From assembly GCA_950106755.1 (NCBI GenBank), contig OX467087.1, positions 19,534,047-19,598,046 on the forward strand: a DNA stretch of 64,000 nt, given 5' to 3'. The stretch is from Climacium dendroides (lineage: Eukaryota > Streptophyta > Bryopsida > Hypnales > Climaciaceae). The notes under the pieces were generated by a model that was not told where the DNA came from, did not search any database, and was given only the letters and a program-made list of their open reading frames with translations. Positions 44,831 through 57,488 of the stretch are shown here, piece by piece. The position numbers and the translations under genes were made by a program. Every line of letters starts with the position of its first letter. Within the stretch, counting starts at the first letter, position 1.

Positions 44831-47800
44831 ATATTATACTTGTTCATTTTCATTAAAAAATGAAATTGAACATTCCATATAGTTGAATTTAAGGAATAGT
44901 TGCTTTAATTCCTAGTCATGCCAAAACTCTTTGTAAGTATACTCAAAATCCTAATTTTGTTTTTGTTTCTCTTTCAAAAATAAACAAAAGATTATTTTTT
45001 AATTTTTCCTTTTGAAAAATGAATGTGTAAATGAATAGGAGAATTCCTAGCTAACAATGTTTTATCAAATCAATTATTCCATGCACAAGATAACTACACC
45101 TAATTGTAACTTGTTTGAAAAATTGACCCATCTAGATTCTTTCCAAATTTGTAAGCCCTTTGAACTTGAGAGCATAGGATTGAATTGCGATAAACTTTTT
45201 TTTTTACTTTGAAAATTCATAATTTATTCAAAAGATGTCCCAAAATTACATGCATAGAGAATCTTGAACAATTTTGTTACCATCAACTAATGTTAATAAA
45301 GCTTAAAACTATTTAATAATGGGAACCATATTCAAATGTTAGTGGTCAATGCAAATAATTAAACTATTTGAATTGCATTAAGATCTAAAAATACTCGTAC
45401 AAAAAGCAATAGGCTACAACTCTAGTATTATAATTTTATCTACTTACGTGCTATCGCATTGCAAATGCATAAATTGTGTGTGTATGTATATATATAATTT
45501 TAAAGGTTTTTGAATGTAATAATACAACGAAAAAGATGACATCAAAATAGCTTTGAGGTAACACTCTCAAGGTGATGCCTTCTCAATGGCCTGTATTAGT
45601 CAACTATTATGAGAAGATAACCACCAAAGAACCTTAGATATTAGTTTAAAGTTATCTTTCTAAATTATAAAATCTCATTGTTTTTGAATTTTAGTATATC
45701 AAACTAGAGAGGGGTTTAAAATCTCATTATGTAGATGGAGTGACTCTCTTCTTAAAACTTTGTTTTTTAACCTCTATTAGACAACTACTTGATCCTAGTT
45801 TTTTATTTCTATATATTGGAGATATTATTTTCAAATTTTATTTCATGTGTTTGAAGTTGTTGAAACAAAAAATGAAGCTTGTTTTACCTTAGTTTCCTTT
45901 GGATTTTGAAAGATTATAACTCAACATAGGGGCAAGCATAGGGAATATAGATAGAGTTTTGGAGAGAAAAGGGATGGACAATGGATGAAATGTGGTCCAT
46001 GTGACATGTTATGCGGTGAAATCCATTTGAAAAAATATATAGTTTTGAGAATTTGGTATGCCAATGTACTACAATTTTAGCTTTTTCAAAAGCTATCATA
46101 TGCTTAGTTTGGAGTTAGAAAGTGAAATTTATGGGCTTTGAGGTAAAATAGTGTTGTGAATTGATGACAGGGAATGTTGACCAATTATAAAAGTTGGAAA
46201 GTAAGAGTTTTTGACTTAAAATTTAGAGGTTTGTATATATTTGTATTAGTGTTTCAATAACTATTACATTCTTAATTTGGAGTTAGGAGATAAGAGATAT
46301 AAGTAGAAGTAAAGTAGTGATGAATTGCCTTTGAATTGATGGAACTTTGAATGGCTATAGAAGTTGACTCATAAGAAGTTTTGACTTGAAATTTTCAGTG
46401 TTTGTAGATATTTGCATTAACTTTCTTAAAATTATTACACTCTTAATTTTGAGTTTTAAAACGACTATGGCACTCATCTGAGCATTGAATACATCTTTAA
46501 AGGATTTTGTATTGTTTATACAAACTCATACTACCTCCATACAAATTTATGGTACTTCTTGCATCCCCAAATGATCTTGTTGGCATGGATTAATTGTTCC
46601 AAAAAAATATTTATTGTGAGATGTGGAAGGAGTGGCCTAAAAATGAAGTCTCAAAAATTGTAGAGTATTTCACTATAGATTAGATAGAGTACTTTATTAT
46701 AGATTGACAATTTATTTTAAGATTTGTCCAAGTTGGCCCCATCCTTGTTCCAATTAAAAACTCCAACTACTTTTAGGATTTGGTTTACTTCCTAAGTACC
46801 ACATCTAATTTGGGCATCCATATATAGTTACGTGCATGCATTATTATTGACCTAGTAATTACCTATTAGGGCAAGAATGACAATGAGGAAAACATCACAA
46901 GAAAGACAATTCAAGCAGCATAGGAACTATGCTACACAAGCCAAATTAATTACCACCAATGCTACCTCATAAGATCTTCTAAATCCCACTTTTTAGCGTT
47001 CTAAAACATTTTGAAAAATAATACAAAACTGAAATTTCTAAGTCAATAAGAGAGCATGGAATTCTATTTACAATTAAAAATAGATTTAAAAATATATAAT
47101 TTTCAAGCTTAATTTGGAAAAATTTGTCTAATAAGAAAATCATTTAGAGACAAAGGAAATATTTTATATTAGTATACATTAGTATACATGATATATATGA
47201 GTATAAATATGACTTGTGTGAGGTATATATATCACATGAATATTGACATACATCTATCTATACATGCTTTATGTACAAATTAATATACATGTATATATGG
47301 AGTATACCTAGGAATACATCTAGGAGTACATTTACAGTGTTTTATTTTTTATTTGAATATGGGATCTTTCGTGTTCTTGACCAAATCTAATTGCAGTTAG
47401 AACTCTTGTGTTTTCCTAAGACAAATTCTCTCTAGTACCCCAACAACGTAGTGTCACAACCCTTGTTACTACTTATATCACAAAATCCTTCACATTTTCA
47501 TCTTCAAAAATATCATCCAATTATTTCATCCGACATTCATGATGAAAACCTACTTCAATATTCTCAAAATTATATTGCTTGAATTGTCCTAACACATATG
47601 GGTCTTTACCTAGTGTAGTCTAATTAAGGTCCTTTGTCAAAACTACAACACTATTGATCTTAATTGGGTTCTTCATTGCCTATTTCAACAATGAAATTTG
47701 TCTACTTTGAGATTGAGTGTCATTCCGTTGTTTTTCATCTTGAAAATCTGGACCTATGTCGCTTCTTGCTGAAAATTATCTAATGTTAGTAGCCAAGTTG

Positions 47801-48500
47801 GCCGCATGTTTTATCATTTAGGGTAAGAGGCTCAGAAACCGCTCATTTAAGGTCTGGTCTGCCATTTCCATGCATTTCCTCATATGTGAATATTTTTAAC
47901 TCATTTTTCAGTTAAAGAAAAATAGATGAGGAATCTAACTCAAGTCGTTTCATAATTTTTGGAGCATTTGTGAATTATTTATGAATTTTCAAAGGAAATC
48001 TGGCATAGGGACCTAATTGTGATTTGTAGGCCTTGTAAAACCACACATACTTAGTTTGGAAAAAAACCAGGCTTTGTTTGAAAAACTAGCATTGCAACAT
48101 GTAAAAAGTAATAGAGATGGTTTCTAAATGTGACCATATCTAAAACTGAAATGAATGTTTGAATCATACATTATTTCAGATTTTTTAATGCTTGTAAGAA
48201 GGTAGTTGGACTACCAATTCTTATTTTGAATAATATTAATAGACACCTATCCACTTAGTTAAGAAAAAACCCATTGTGACTCTTAAACCATCCATTGAAG
48301 ATGTATAAACCAAATCTATTCATCCTCAGATGTAATCAAAAGTCCATTTCCCTGCAATCAAGGTTCCAATTCAGAGCCATCTACCGGACAATTTGAAATG
48401 CCCAAACTGTTTTCGAGCCCTCTCCTATATGACTTTTTTTCACTCACCCCATGTTTTGTCGCTATTTCAGGAAATGAAAAGCAAAGACAGGATTTATAGT
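44831..48500. other. AT-rich intergenic DNA
   Basis: No gene is supported. 47.15-47.34 kb is rich in ATACAT/GTATAC words. 47.89-48.01 kb resembles the host repeat at 44.38-44.5 kb. Two loosely similar segments (about 46.08-46.27 and 46.25-46.45 kb; 'acttaaaatttagaggtttgtatatatttg' type) suggest an old tandem duplication of about 190 bp. Confidence 0.5.
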
Positions 48501-48960
48501 AGTGATGTCAGTACCTCTTCTTGGTGCATTCAAATTTTGTTGGAGTCCTAGTTCAGTCTACTGCAGACATTGGACTCGAGTTGGACAGATTGAGTTTGAG
48601 GATGTGCCGTGTGTAACTGTCAGGCACTCACGTGAATTGCATTGCATTCGTCAGTCTTTTCGGCTAGGACTCTGCAATTGTAGTTTATGCGCAAGCCAAT
48701 GCTCAAACGCTTGGAGGCCGAGAGAGCATTACCGGTATGGGATGTAATGGTAAGTTGTTCCACTCCATGAAAAATTTCAAATCTGTACTTTTCTATTTGA
48801 TCTTAGGATTTTGAACGAACATGAAGGATGGAAGGATTATAGGTTATAAATCTGTTCCGGCTAGCCCGAATAAACGATGCCGCAGTTGCCTTGAACACGG
48901 AACTTGACCAATTGAAGCAAACAATAGGCGTGGAAGTGGATAATGCTAACTATGAGGTAA
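48501..48960 (+). pseudogene. Exon-like protein segment, unrecognised
   Basis: Two stretches look like spliced coding sequence. One ends RKPMLKRLEAERALPVWDVM followed by a GTAAG donor at about 48750. The other, about 48853-48955, reads LFRLARINDAAVALNTELDQ and then LKQTIGVEVDNANYE followed by GTAAGAATT. Both are acidic/helical and plausible protein, but upstream frames contain stops and I find neither a start nor further exons. It may be a gene fragment, a decayed gene or part of a gene with very short exons. I do not recognise the family. Confidence 0.4.
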
Positions 48961-49587
48961 GAATTCTCAAGCCTGAGAGTCTCTGAAAATTTCACCATGA
49001 TCGGATTATGTACATAGTTGCCTCCTCTAAGTCAATTTGTAGGTACTGATCATGCTATCTTGTAATCGTGATCGGCGAAGTGTAAGGGATTAGATCACAA
49101 TTGACCTGATCTTCACCCATTTTGATTTCGGTTTAGGGTTAGGGTTCAGTTTGGTTTCCTTTGTCGCCCTCTGATCATCACCGCTCTTCTAGACCTCGAA
49201 GCATTCAGACCTTAATACTGGTTTTGCAGCTGCATATTTGAACCTTATGAATTGAAGCAAACAATAGGCGTGGAAGTGAACAATGCTAACTATGAGGTAA
49301 GAATTCTCAAGCCTGAGATTCTCTGAAAATTTCACCATGATCAGATTATCTACATAGTTGCCTCCTCTAAGTCAATTTGTAGGTACTGATAATGCTATCT
49401 ATCTTGTAATCATGATTGGCGAAGTGTATGCGTTTCAATCACAATTGACCTCATCTTCACCCAATTTGATTTTGGTTTAGGGTTAGGATTTAGTTTGTTT
49501 TACTTTGTCGCCCTCTGATCATCGATCACCGCTCTTCATGACCTCGAAACGTTCAAACCTTAATACTGGTTTTGCAGCTGCATATTG
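48911..49587. repeat. Tandem duplication of about 340 bp spanning an exon-donor junction
   Basis: Unit 1 (48911-49240) and unit 2 (49251-49587) are about 93% identical by eye. Each begins with 'attgaagcaaacaataggcg', includes the exon end and its GTAAGAATT donor, contains a telomere-like GGTTTAGGGTTAGG word, and ends 'aatactggttttgcagctgc'. The second copy lacks the upstream coding part, so it duplicates mostly intron. Confidence 0.93.
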
Positions 49588-50032
49588 AGGCTTTTGCAGT
49601 CTGAAATTGAGAAACAGTTGTACTTGTGACTCTGTAATTTACTCTGAAATTTTATGTGAAATTGCATTCTGCTGTGGGCTGAATGAAGAACAAAAGTGTT
49701 AAGTTCGGAGAGATCATGAGAGTAATCCTCTAGCTGCTGAGGATGTCTCACGGGAGGAATGATAGAGTAAGCTTACAGGGATTGAGGATCGATAATTTGA
49801 ACTATTGAGTTCTGGTACAATGTTTAGGGTTTTGATATTCGCAAGTTTGCCCTTGAATTTGAATTCCAGTTTGGATGATTCTCTTTGAACCCAAGCATTA
49901 GGCGAGTTTTGATCCAAATCGTTGTTGTTTTTAGAGTTTTTCAGCAATTTTTAATTTCTACTTCTTTTGTGTGTGGTTGCATTGATGCAAACTTTAGGCA
50001 TTAGATGAGTAAAGATTTTTTGGGGGCATTAA
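49588..50032. other. Intergenic DNA with segment similar to 52.9-53.04 kb
   Basis: 49780-49920 ('gatcgataatttg', 'ttgaatttgaattccagtttg', 'caacctaagca'-like) resembles 52925-53030. No gene is seen. Confidence 0.45.
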
Positions 50033-50677
50033 CCACTAAATGTCCGAGGCACCGAATTTTGGTGTTCATAATACTTTTGAAGTTAAATAAAACCTAACCA
50101 AGGTGCTATTTTTAGTAGTCTATATTTTTGAAAATCCTTTTTAAAGTCTATTTTTAGCATCTAAAATCTGATTATGAAAATGATTGATTATAATTTTTCT
50201 ATTCAAGATTTTGTGTTAGGGTGTCCTTCACAATAACAACTTCTTGTAGTGCTTAAGTCTCTTGGAAGTGAGCTTCAAATACACTAGATCTTGAAGAAAA
50301 AATCACATTAGAAATTCATTTAGAAAAATTGTAAAGTAGATTTTGAAAAGCCATAAATTGATTAGGGTTATACATGTTGGCTCCTTTATTCTTATATTTT
50401 TTTGATGACCAACTTTTTAGATTTGACATGTGAAAAGAGAATTGAAAGATTTCAAATTAGTTTTGCAATTTTAACACCCTCGTGATTAAACATTATAATC
50501 TTTCAATCCATAAGTGACATTGTTCTGTTTTTTTTCCTATGTGATCTCTAACATGTCTAGCTTGAATTTGTACGGCTACAATTTTTAAAAATGATACAAC
50601 TTATCAAAATGTTGATTTTTTTGTTCAACTAAAAGCAATTTTCTAGAAGCTCAAAAAAGGCCTTGGGCATTTAGGGG
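50033..50677. mobile_element. Probable second TTAA-type miniature element (645 bp)
   Basis: The left end after TTAA (50029-50032) reads CCACTAAATGTCC. The right end before TTAA (50678-50681) reads GGGCATTTAGGGG, so the inverted repeat matches at 11 of 13 positions. The ends are related to the element at 39083 (CCCCTRARYGCCC type). The interior is non-coding. An alternative right end lies 93 bp further because of a tandem duplication. Confidence 0.55.
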
Positions 50678-50780
50678 TTAAGGAGAGTACAACTTATCAA
50701 AATGTTGATTTTTTTGTTCAACTAAAAGCAATTTTCTAGAAGCTCAAAAAAGGCCTTGAACATTTAGGGGTTAAGGAGAG
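50595..50780. repeat. 93-bp tandem duplication
   Basis: 50595-50687 and 50688-50780 are identical except for two bases (CTTGGGCAT against CTTGAACAT). The repeat includes the right terminus of the TTAA element, so the duplication happened after the insertion and is recent. Confidence 0.95.
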
Positions 50781-53453
50781 TTGAACCTCTTTGACAGCTA
50801 AAAATTTATACAACATTCATTACAAATATTTAAATTCCTTAGCTTAAAATTTATTCAATCTTTCTTTCAACAACTACATTGAACTATAGTGAAATTAGGT
50901 TGCTTCTTACAAATTTCTTAACATTTTACACTAAATAAATATTTATTGTAATTGCACAAGTATGCAGTAATTTCCATTACCTCAAAATCATCTCTTTGGC
51001 AATGGTTGGTTCATTGGTTCAAAACTGAGTTCATAAAATTGTATGCACCTCATGAGACAATTTTTTTAGATAAGGCAACCTAATTTTATTATTTAGTATA
51101 TTATATATTAAAAAAATTAAATACTTTGTATGAAAATCAATATACAACTACAATATTTTACAAGTCTAAACTAAATACTTCCAAAGAAGTGTATAAAAAA
51201 GAAGAGAAAGTAAAACGTTGAATTTTTATCCTCTACATATTGTTGTAACCTAGGATACCATTAAGTTGCTATGTAATCCAATCCTATTATCTTTAAAGTT
51301 GTGTTGGAGTTTTTAAAAGGAAAGACATCTTTCAATGATGGCAAGAAACCAAAGTACCATACATTAAAGGTCTTTGTCATGTGAAATGGCATTTGAAGCT
51401 AAACCTCATTACTTTGTGTTGCTTAATGGACTATATGTAGTGATTTCTTTAGCTTGTGTTATATTTTTTAAAGAATCTTTAGTCATTAAGAATCCCATGT
51501 AGACTTGATCCTTTGTTTTAATCAATTAGGGTTTGGAGTATTTAGGCAAGGAGACTTCCTTCACTTGACATTCTTGTCAACTTGAGCTTTGTGAGTGTGT
51601 TTTGGGAAGAGCTCTTTTCTTGTGAGGATTTGTGGCTATGGTGTTTTGGCCATTTGCAAAGCTTAGGGTTTTCTTTTAGATGCATACACACTCTCAGATT
51701 CTCCCGTGATAGAATGAGAGATGCTTTACAAGTTTGTATGAGTAGGATTTGTAATTAATTCTTTGAGAGAGTGTCTTTGATATTTTCTTGTTTTTGTTTC
51801 GATTGGTGCTTTTACTAACAATTGTATCCACACAATATGTTGTGTGTGACGATCTATAATTATACAATACATTGGTCAAGCTTTACCATTTTGAAACACT
51901 TAGCATACACTTCTATGCACTAGAATTGACCAAATCTTAGATAAAAGACAAAAAAAAATTTTGACATGGAAGTGTACAATGGTCACAAAGTGAAAATTAG
52001 AATTATTGATCAACCAAATATTAGAGGGAGGTTTGTGAAAAGAAGGGAGACAAGTTTTTGACTTCCAAAAGACTATTTTTAATATTAAACTTGAGCTTTT
52101 AGGTTGTTTTTAGTTTGACAGCAAAACCAAGCTATTCCTAAAATGTGGTTTCTCCGTATTCACACAAATGTGATAGCACCATAAAACTTGACAAAAGCAA
52201 TTCTCACTCAAGAACTCAAAAATTCAATTCCAATTCATGGAGGTTTGCTTTCAACCCATGAAAGTGCTCTAAATTATTCATTTTCTCGGCTTGGCCCAAA
52301 AGTCGGGACTCCGTCCTCCGTCCGTCCGTCCGTCCGTCCGTTCCTCCGTCGGAGCTCCAGTGCTCCATCAGCTTTAGCTTTCCTGCATTCCAACCCAACA
52401 CTTGGCTTCAAACCCTGCGTCGCAAGCGACCTCCAAGTTCTCACTGGACGATACTCCCCACTAGGTAAACCATTCTCTTGCCTCATCGTCAACTTCGCAT
52501 TCACTCGCTGCTTGGAGGATATCAATTCGCAACACTTGGAAGCCTTCAACCTAGCTCGTACATCAGGCTGATAGCCTTGTAGACTCTCGCTGGCTTACGT
52601 CCCCAGGGCCATTTCAGAGACAGCCATCACAAAGTCACCTCGCATAACTTAAGGAGGTTGTTAAAAATCCCCGTGTGAGAACAGGGATACTCATTCAAAT
52701 TCCCTGTGGGATCGAAATCCTTCTTTCTTGGTGTGATGATTGTAATGCCTGTAAAATTTTATAGCAATAGGCTTCAGAGTACCCTGAGGTCTTCAACCCC
52801 CTCCCTAGCGATTCCCCCCTGAATTGCAAATCCATTGAGAAGTCAAGGGAGAAGTGTGCATTTTTAGCACGGGATTTCAAGTCAAGCTGGTGAGGGTTTC
52901 TCAAGGGAAAGATGGCAGAGTTTAGGGTTTGGGATCGATAATTTGGGATATTTGGTTTTGGGTACCGTGGTTTCATGTTTGAGCTTGAATTTGAATCCCA
53001 GTTTGTATGGTGTCACTTGCAACCTAAGCATCGGACATGTTAACATTGGCATGCGTATTTTTTATTTATTTAGGTCAGTTTTAATAATTAAAAAGATTAC
53101 TGTGCTCTGATTCTTGCGAGGATCCCTTTTTTCCTGCTCGTATGCCCTTTAGGTTTGTAGATTGGCATGGGTGCAAGAGTTTGGCAATGGATGATCCTTT
53201 GGGTTGGTGTGATGGTGATGGTCTCCTACGCGCACACCCTTGAATCCTGCGGTCAGGCCTCCTCTTATTGCTGGATGCATTGACTTCAATCGCATTTGTG
53301 CAGATCGTGAGTTGGCGAGTATGTGAATTAGCATACCCTGTTTCTTCAAATATTCTTGTGATTCGAGTTTAACACTGTAGAATTGATGCAGACTACGACG
53401 ACGGGGAAGTGAGGGGGTTAGAGTGGTGTGCCGTGAAGGAGAGACGGGGTTCT
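50781..53453. other. Intergenic DNA upstream of the TIP30-like gene
   Basis: 50.8-52.2 kb is AT-rich without genes. 52.2-52.7 kb is more GC-rich, with a (TCCG)n run; a 127-codon plus-strand open stretch here shows no motif. 52.9-53.45 kb should include the TIP30-like gene's promoter and leader. Confidence 0.5.
52317..52340. repeat. (TCCG)6 microsatellite
   Basis: Six perfect TCCG units followed by an interrupted TTCCTCCGTCGG. Simple slippage-prone repeat. Confidence 0.95.
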
Positions 53454-54958
53454 ATGACATCGACGGAACAAGCAAGCTTGCCCCCCATGGCCGCTTTTGT
53501 CATCGGCGGCACTGGTATGCTCTTCCCTCCATGTGAAATTGTTTCTTCTTCCAAGGAAAACCATCTGACTGATTCTCTTACAATTGAACATCTGTTAATT
53601 AGCTACATACAGAGGCGATTCGTTGAGTAAAAAGCCTGTGCTGTAAAAAGCTGTGAAAATATCTTTACAGTCTTGTGCCATTGTCTGCCTAGCCCATACT
53701 AAGGCCGACAACCAGCAACGAAACTCTGAAATCTCTCCTTCTGGTTGATGTTTTCGCGTTCAAGGAAATGACTTCACGTCACCGTAGCAGAGGGTCAATG
53801 TACTCTAACCAGGCACCAGAGCTTCTAGGTCAAATTTTTCAATATCACTTCGAGAATGCGAAGACTTGTACACACTTAACTTTCTATATCTCCCAATTAA
53901 TTTTCCTGATCCACTTTTACTGCATCGCCTAATTTAATCTAAAACTGCCCCGTGATGACCTTCAGATGAATCGTGAGTGGATTCTGTTCAATCACATCTA
54001 ATCTTCCATGTTTGCTTTCACTAACATTCTCCAGCTTTTCAGTGTTTGAGAAGGTGTTCCTTCGTAGAAATCAATAGGTGAGCTTTCAGAATGTTAACAA
54101 GTCACATTACCTTGATGTAGATAAACCTCGTCACGGGGACACATAGAGAATGGAGAACCTCCGCTGCAAGATGTCCTTAGTAGAAGCATCTTGAACAGGG
54201 TACATCTAGGGTGTCTGTATACTGACTGCAGGTTGGGGGTTGGGGGGACTCCGATTGCATCCTAACCCTCATCATGCTTCTGTTGAAATGGTTGGGCTCC
54301 AGGGATGGTGGGCCGCAAGCTGGTTGCGGAGCTCGCACAGTCAGAGCACTTCACCCGCGTAGTGACCCTGGGCCGGCGAGTGGTGGCATACGACGGTCCC
54401 GGCAAGGAGAAGCTGGACCAACACGTGGTGGACTTCGACAAGATCGACGAGCACAAGGCCTTGCTTGAGAATCTGGACGTGGGCTTCAACACCATGGGCA
54501 CAACCAGAGCCGACGCCGGAAGCGCCGAACAGTTCACTAAGATCGACCATGACATCCCTCTTCATGTGGCCCGTTTGTTCAAGGAGGCCAACCCATCTAA
54601 ACCGCTGCACTTCTGCGACCTGTCCAGTGGGGGTGCTTCTGCGACCTCCCCCATGCTGTACTCCAAGACCAAGGGTCTTCTGGAAAAACATATTGCTGAG
54701 TTGGGGTTTACGAAAGTGTCTATCTTCCGACCTGGACTTCTGGTCTACGAGGGAGAGAAGAGGGAGAAGCAGAGACTCGTCGAGTCCATTGCGGTCAGCC
54801 TTTATAAGCCGTTGAATTTCTTTACTGGTGGAAGAGCAGCCATTCCTGTTCCCGCGGTGGCCAAGGCCATGAGGATCGTCGCTGAGAAGGGGATTGCTGG
54901 GGAACAGGTGGATTTCTATGATAACAGCAGCATTGGGAAACTTGGCAACCCGAACTAG
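53454..54958 (+). CDS. TIP30/HTATIP2-like atypical SDR oxidoreductase
   Basis: Two exons, 53454-53514 and 54303-54958, are joined within a glycine codon and encode 238 residues, close to the 242 of human HTATIP2. The N-terminal NAD(P)-binding motif AAFVIGGTGMVGRKL straddles the intron, leaving GGTG in exon 1 and MVG in exon 2. Further marks are VVTLGRR after strand 2, DVGFNTMGTTRADAGS, the catalytic YSKTK at residues 140-144 (YxxxK), and IFRPGLL downstream. Family members are short-chain dehydrogenase-like proteins whose plant substrates are poorly defined. The exon-1 ATG at 53454 gives MTSTEQASLPP before the fold; a second ATG 11 codons on is an alternative start. The 788-bp intron follows GTATG and ends CTCCAG. 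Confidence 0.93.
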
Positions 54959-57145
54959 GGCTGCTGGATAATCAAAACTTCACCCTGTGATCTATATTTT
55001 CCTTCGTTTCTATTTCGTTTTGATCTGACTGCCTGGTCCCCCTCTCCAAAATGACTGAGTTTGAATGTGTGACAAGTATGCTACAGTCATAGTGTGCATG
55101 ATATTCCAGAAGGTTGTTTTAGGGAAAGTTATACTAGAGTGGTCTCAGTGTAGAACTTCTGTGCAGTTTGGTATTTAGATTGTCGGTGACTTGGAGTAGA
55201 ATAATTGATATACATCTGGTGTATAGCTGCTTTTTTGTGTCGCTTGTATTGAGGATAATTAACTCCCTGTAACAATACTGTGACTGGATTGTATTGTGAA
55301 TAATACACAATCACAGCTTGAAGTCGACCCCTGTCACGTTCTACTAACCTCTGGTTCCCAAAGTTTGGCTCATAATGCTCCCAATTGCCTGCAGCAAATG
55401 GAGACCAGCGAGCTACAGATACCCCATCTGCATGTGTTGATGGGTTAATTCCTGAGCGCCCAAGCATAGCATTATTCAGGTAGCTTGGTTAATTTTGCTC
55501 TGTGAGTGTCTAAAAATTCAACAAACAAGTTTTCTAGGTTAGAGGGACATGTTTGTTTTCAGATTATGAAACTTTACACCAAGGAAAGTAGGAAGCCAGT
55601 AACTGGTTACTTTGTGATTGGGCTAGTTGGTGACTTGGGGTCGGTAAGATAAAAATATTAACTGTGGACATTAATGACACTCTTAGCTACTTGGCGGATA
55701 ATGTAATGATGCGGCACATTTTGGTGTCTGGAGTTCAAGACTATTATGGAAGTATACTTGCTTTTGCAATTATGGTATTGATAAATTTTTCAAAAAACAA
55801 GTATATTGGGATTTTCTATTCAAGTTTTTGTGCAAGGGAATTCATTGTAAAATTCTCAGAAAGCTGTAAGTCTTTTTAAGAGCTTCTGGGGATGGCCTCA
55901 AATAAGATAAACTACACCTTATTGGACACTTTAAGCATTGAATATAGTTCCTATTTTTAAATTATCAAATTCATTTTTTTTGTTGACAAATATAAATAGA
56001 TGATCACTTTACACTAAACTTAGGGAAAAATTCACATCTCTTATTTAATTGTCAAGGAGAATACTTCTTAGCATGATAAATATTTACCCCACTCTAGCCA
56101 TGTCTCTCTTGTAATGATCATCTATAAGATAAAGATTCCATTTTACACTCTTTTTAGCTATAATTTGTGTTTCATAGTTAACAATAATAAATAAATTTTG
56201 GTGAATCCCCAATGGATTTTAGCAAAGTGTAGTAAAAAAATTCCAAATTTTCTATCTTCTTGTCAATTGCAAAGGTCTTTTTAAAGTCGGTCTTTTGCAA
56301 TACTTTACTAGCAACAAATAAGGTAGAAATATAATAAATCATGATGATACCACAAATGGTTTTAATGTCTGTGTTCTTGTCATTTCAAGGCATAAATGAC
56401 AAGAGGAGGTACATTGAAACTATTTATGATATTGGTACAACTTATGGTATGAAGGCCATGAGCATTTAGGGGCTATTAGAGTATCACCATTAGTTCCGCA
56501 AAATTGGACCATGGCATTAAGAAGTGGCAAGGCACTTGCCACCTCGTGAGATGTGGACATGCACTCAAGACCCGATACTCTGCACCAACAAAACCTTAAA
56601 GTCCTTGCTAAAGCTCTCCCCTTTCTTCTCACACCTTTCATTAGCCTCCACATCATCCACTAAGGCCATAGTCAAAATTGACCAAGTTGGTGTGAGTGTA
56701 ATATTGTCCACTACAAAGCCACCTTGGTTGCTAAGCAAATATAGAAGTGATGGAAAGAACATCACAACTTTTTATGTGATGTGGTGGTAGTGCAAAGCCT
56801 TTTTTGCTTGTATAAACACAACAAGGCTCAAGTAGCATTGTATAGGCTTGGTATTGAAACTCATCGCGATACTCTTAATCAGTGTTTCCTTTTTCACTTT
56901 TCCCAGTTTATATATAGACTAATTCTCATCAAGTATTTAATTTTGATGCCTAATACAGGTAGAACCTCTCTTAATGCATATCCTTTTTGTGTGTAACTTG
57001 CAATAGTGGAATTTGTAGGTGGGCCCAATTTGAGGGACACTCTCTAGAAAGCAGTATTGGAAGTTGACATTTGTTAAGTGGCCATTCATTTCACCTCTTT
57101 AACATGCATAAACCTCTCTCAGTGCATAGTCCCAACACCATGCAC
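54959..57145. other. 3' flank of the TIP30-like gene and AT-rich spacer
   Basis: A TTAA followed by TTCCTGAGCGCCC at 55445-55461 resembles the end of the TTAA element at 39083. A weak partner (GAGCATTTAGGGG) is at 56460-56472, which would make a decayed third element of about 1 kb. Frames on the minus strand at 55129-55467 show no recognised motif. No gene is called. Confidence 0.45.
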
Positions 57146-57148
57146 TAA

Positions 57149-57406
57149 GAGCAACTCCAATGTTGACCCAAATTCTCCACCACCTGTCGTCTTAGTCAGA
57201 GACTCTAGCTTCCGGCATAATACTCTTCCGAGCTCAATAAATTGCTACAAATTGCCAAGCAGGCTCTCATGTGCAAAGCCCTGGAAAATACAATACGCTA
57301 CAACGCCTGCATGCATTGGGGAGCAGTTATTTTGGGAGAAAGATGTTAGAAGCCCCGTTGGCACGGCTGCTCCCGTGCTTGTACAACGACTGCATTGGAG
57401 CTGCTC
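57149..57406. mobile_element. PIF/Harbinger-type MITE (258 bp)
   Basis: The left terminus GAGCAACTCCAATG and right terminus CATTGGAGCTGCTC are inverted repeats differing at one of 14 positions, flanked by TAA on both sides (57146-57148, 57407-57409). A 3-bp TAA/TTA duplication and GAGCA-CTCCAATG termini are typical of Harbinger-derived miniature elements in plants. A second, smaller unit with similar ends (about 57410-57488) abuts it. No coding capacity. Confidence 0.78.
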
Positions 57407-57488
57407 TAATAAGAGCATCCAAGCTGAAGCAACACCGTAAAGGTTCTACACCATTGATTGGGTTCACAGCGTTGCATTGGAGCTGCTC

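Noticed and set aside
48502..48747. 81-codon plus-strand open frame starting MSVPLLGAFKF
   Set aside because: Its own frame reads poorly as protein; the likelier coding signal in this stretch is in another frame ending at the GTAAG donor near 48750.
49131..49150. Telomere-like TTTAGGG words
   Set aside because: Only two partial units per copy and duplicated with the surrounding 340 bp; typical plant telo-box-like words, not an interstitial telomere.
52188..52571. 127-codon plus-strand open frame
   Set aside because: It spans a TCCG microsatellite and has no recognisable domain or plausible exon junctions.
55129..55467. 112-codon minus-strand open frame
   Set aside because: The N-terminal half looks faintly protein-like, but there is no family match, no acceptor/donor support, and it overlaps a possible transposon end.
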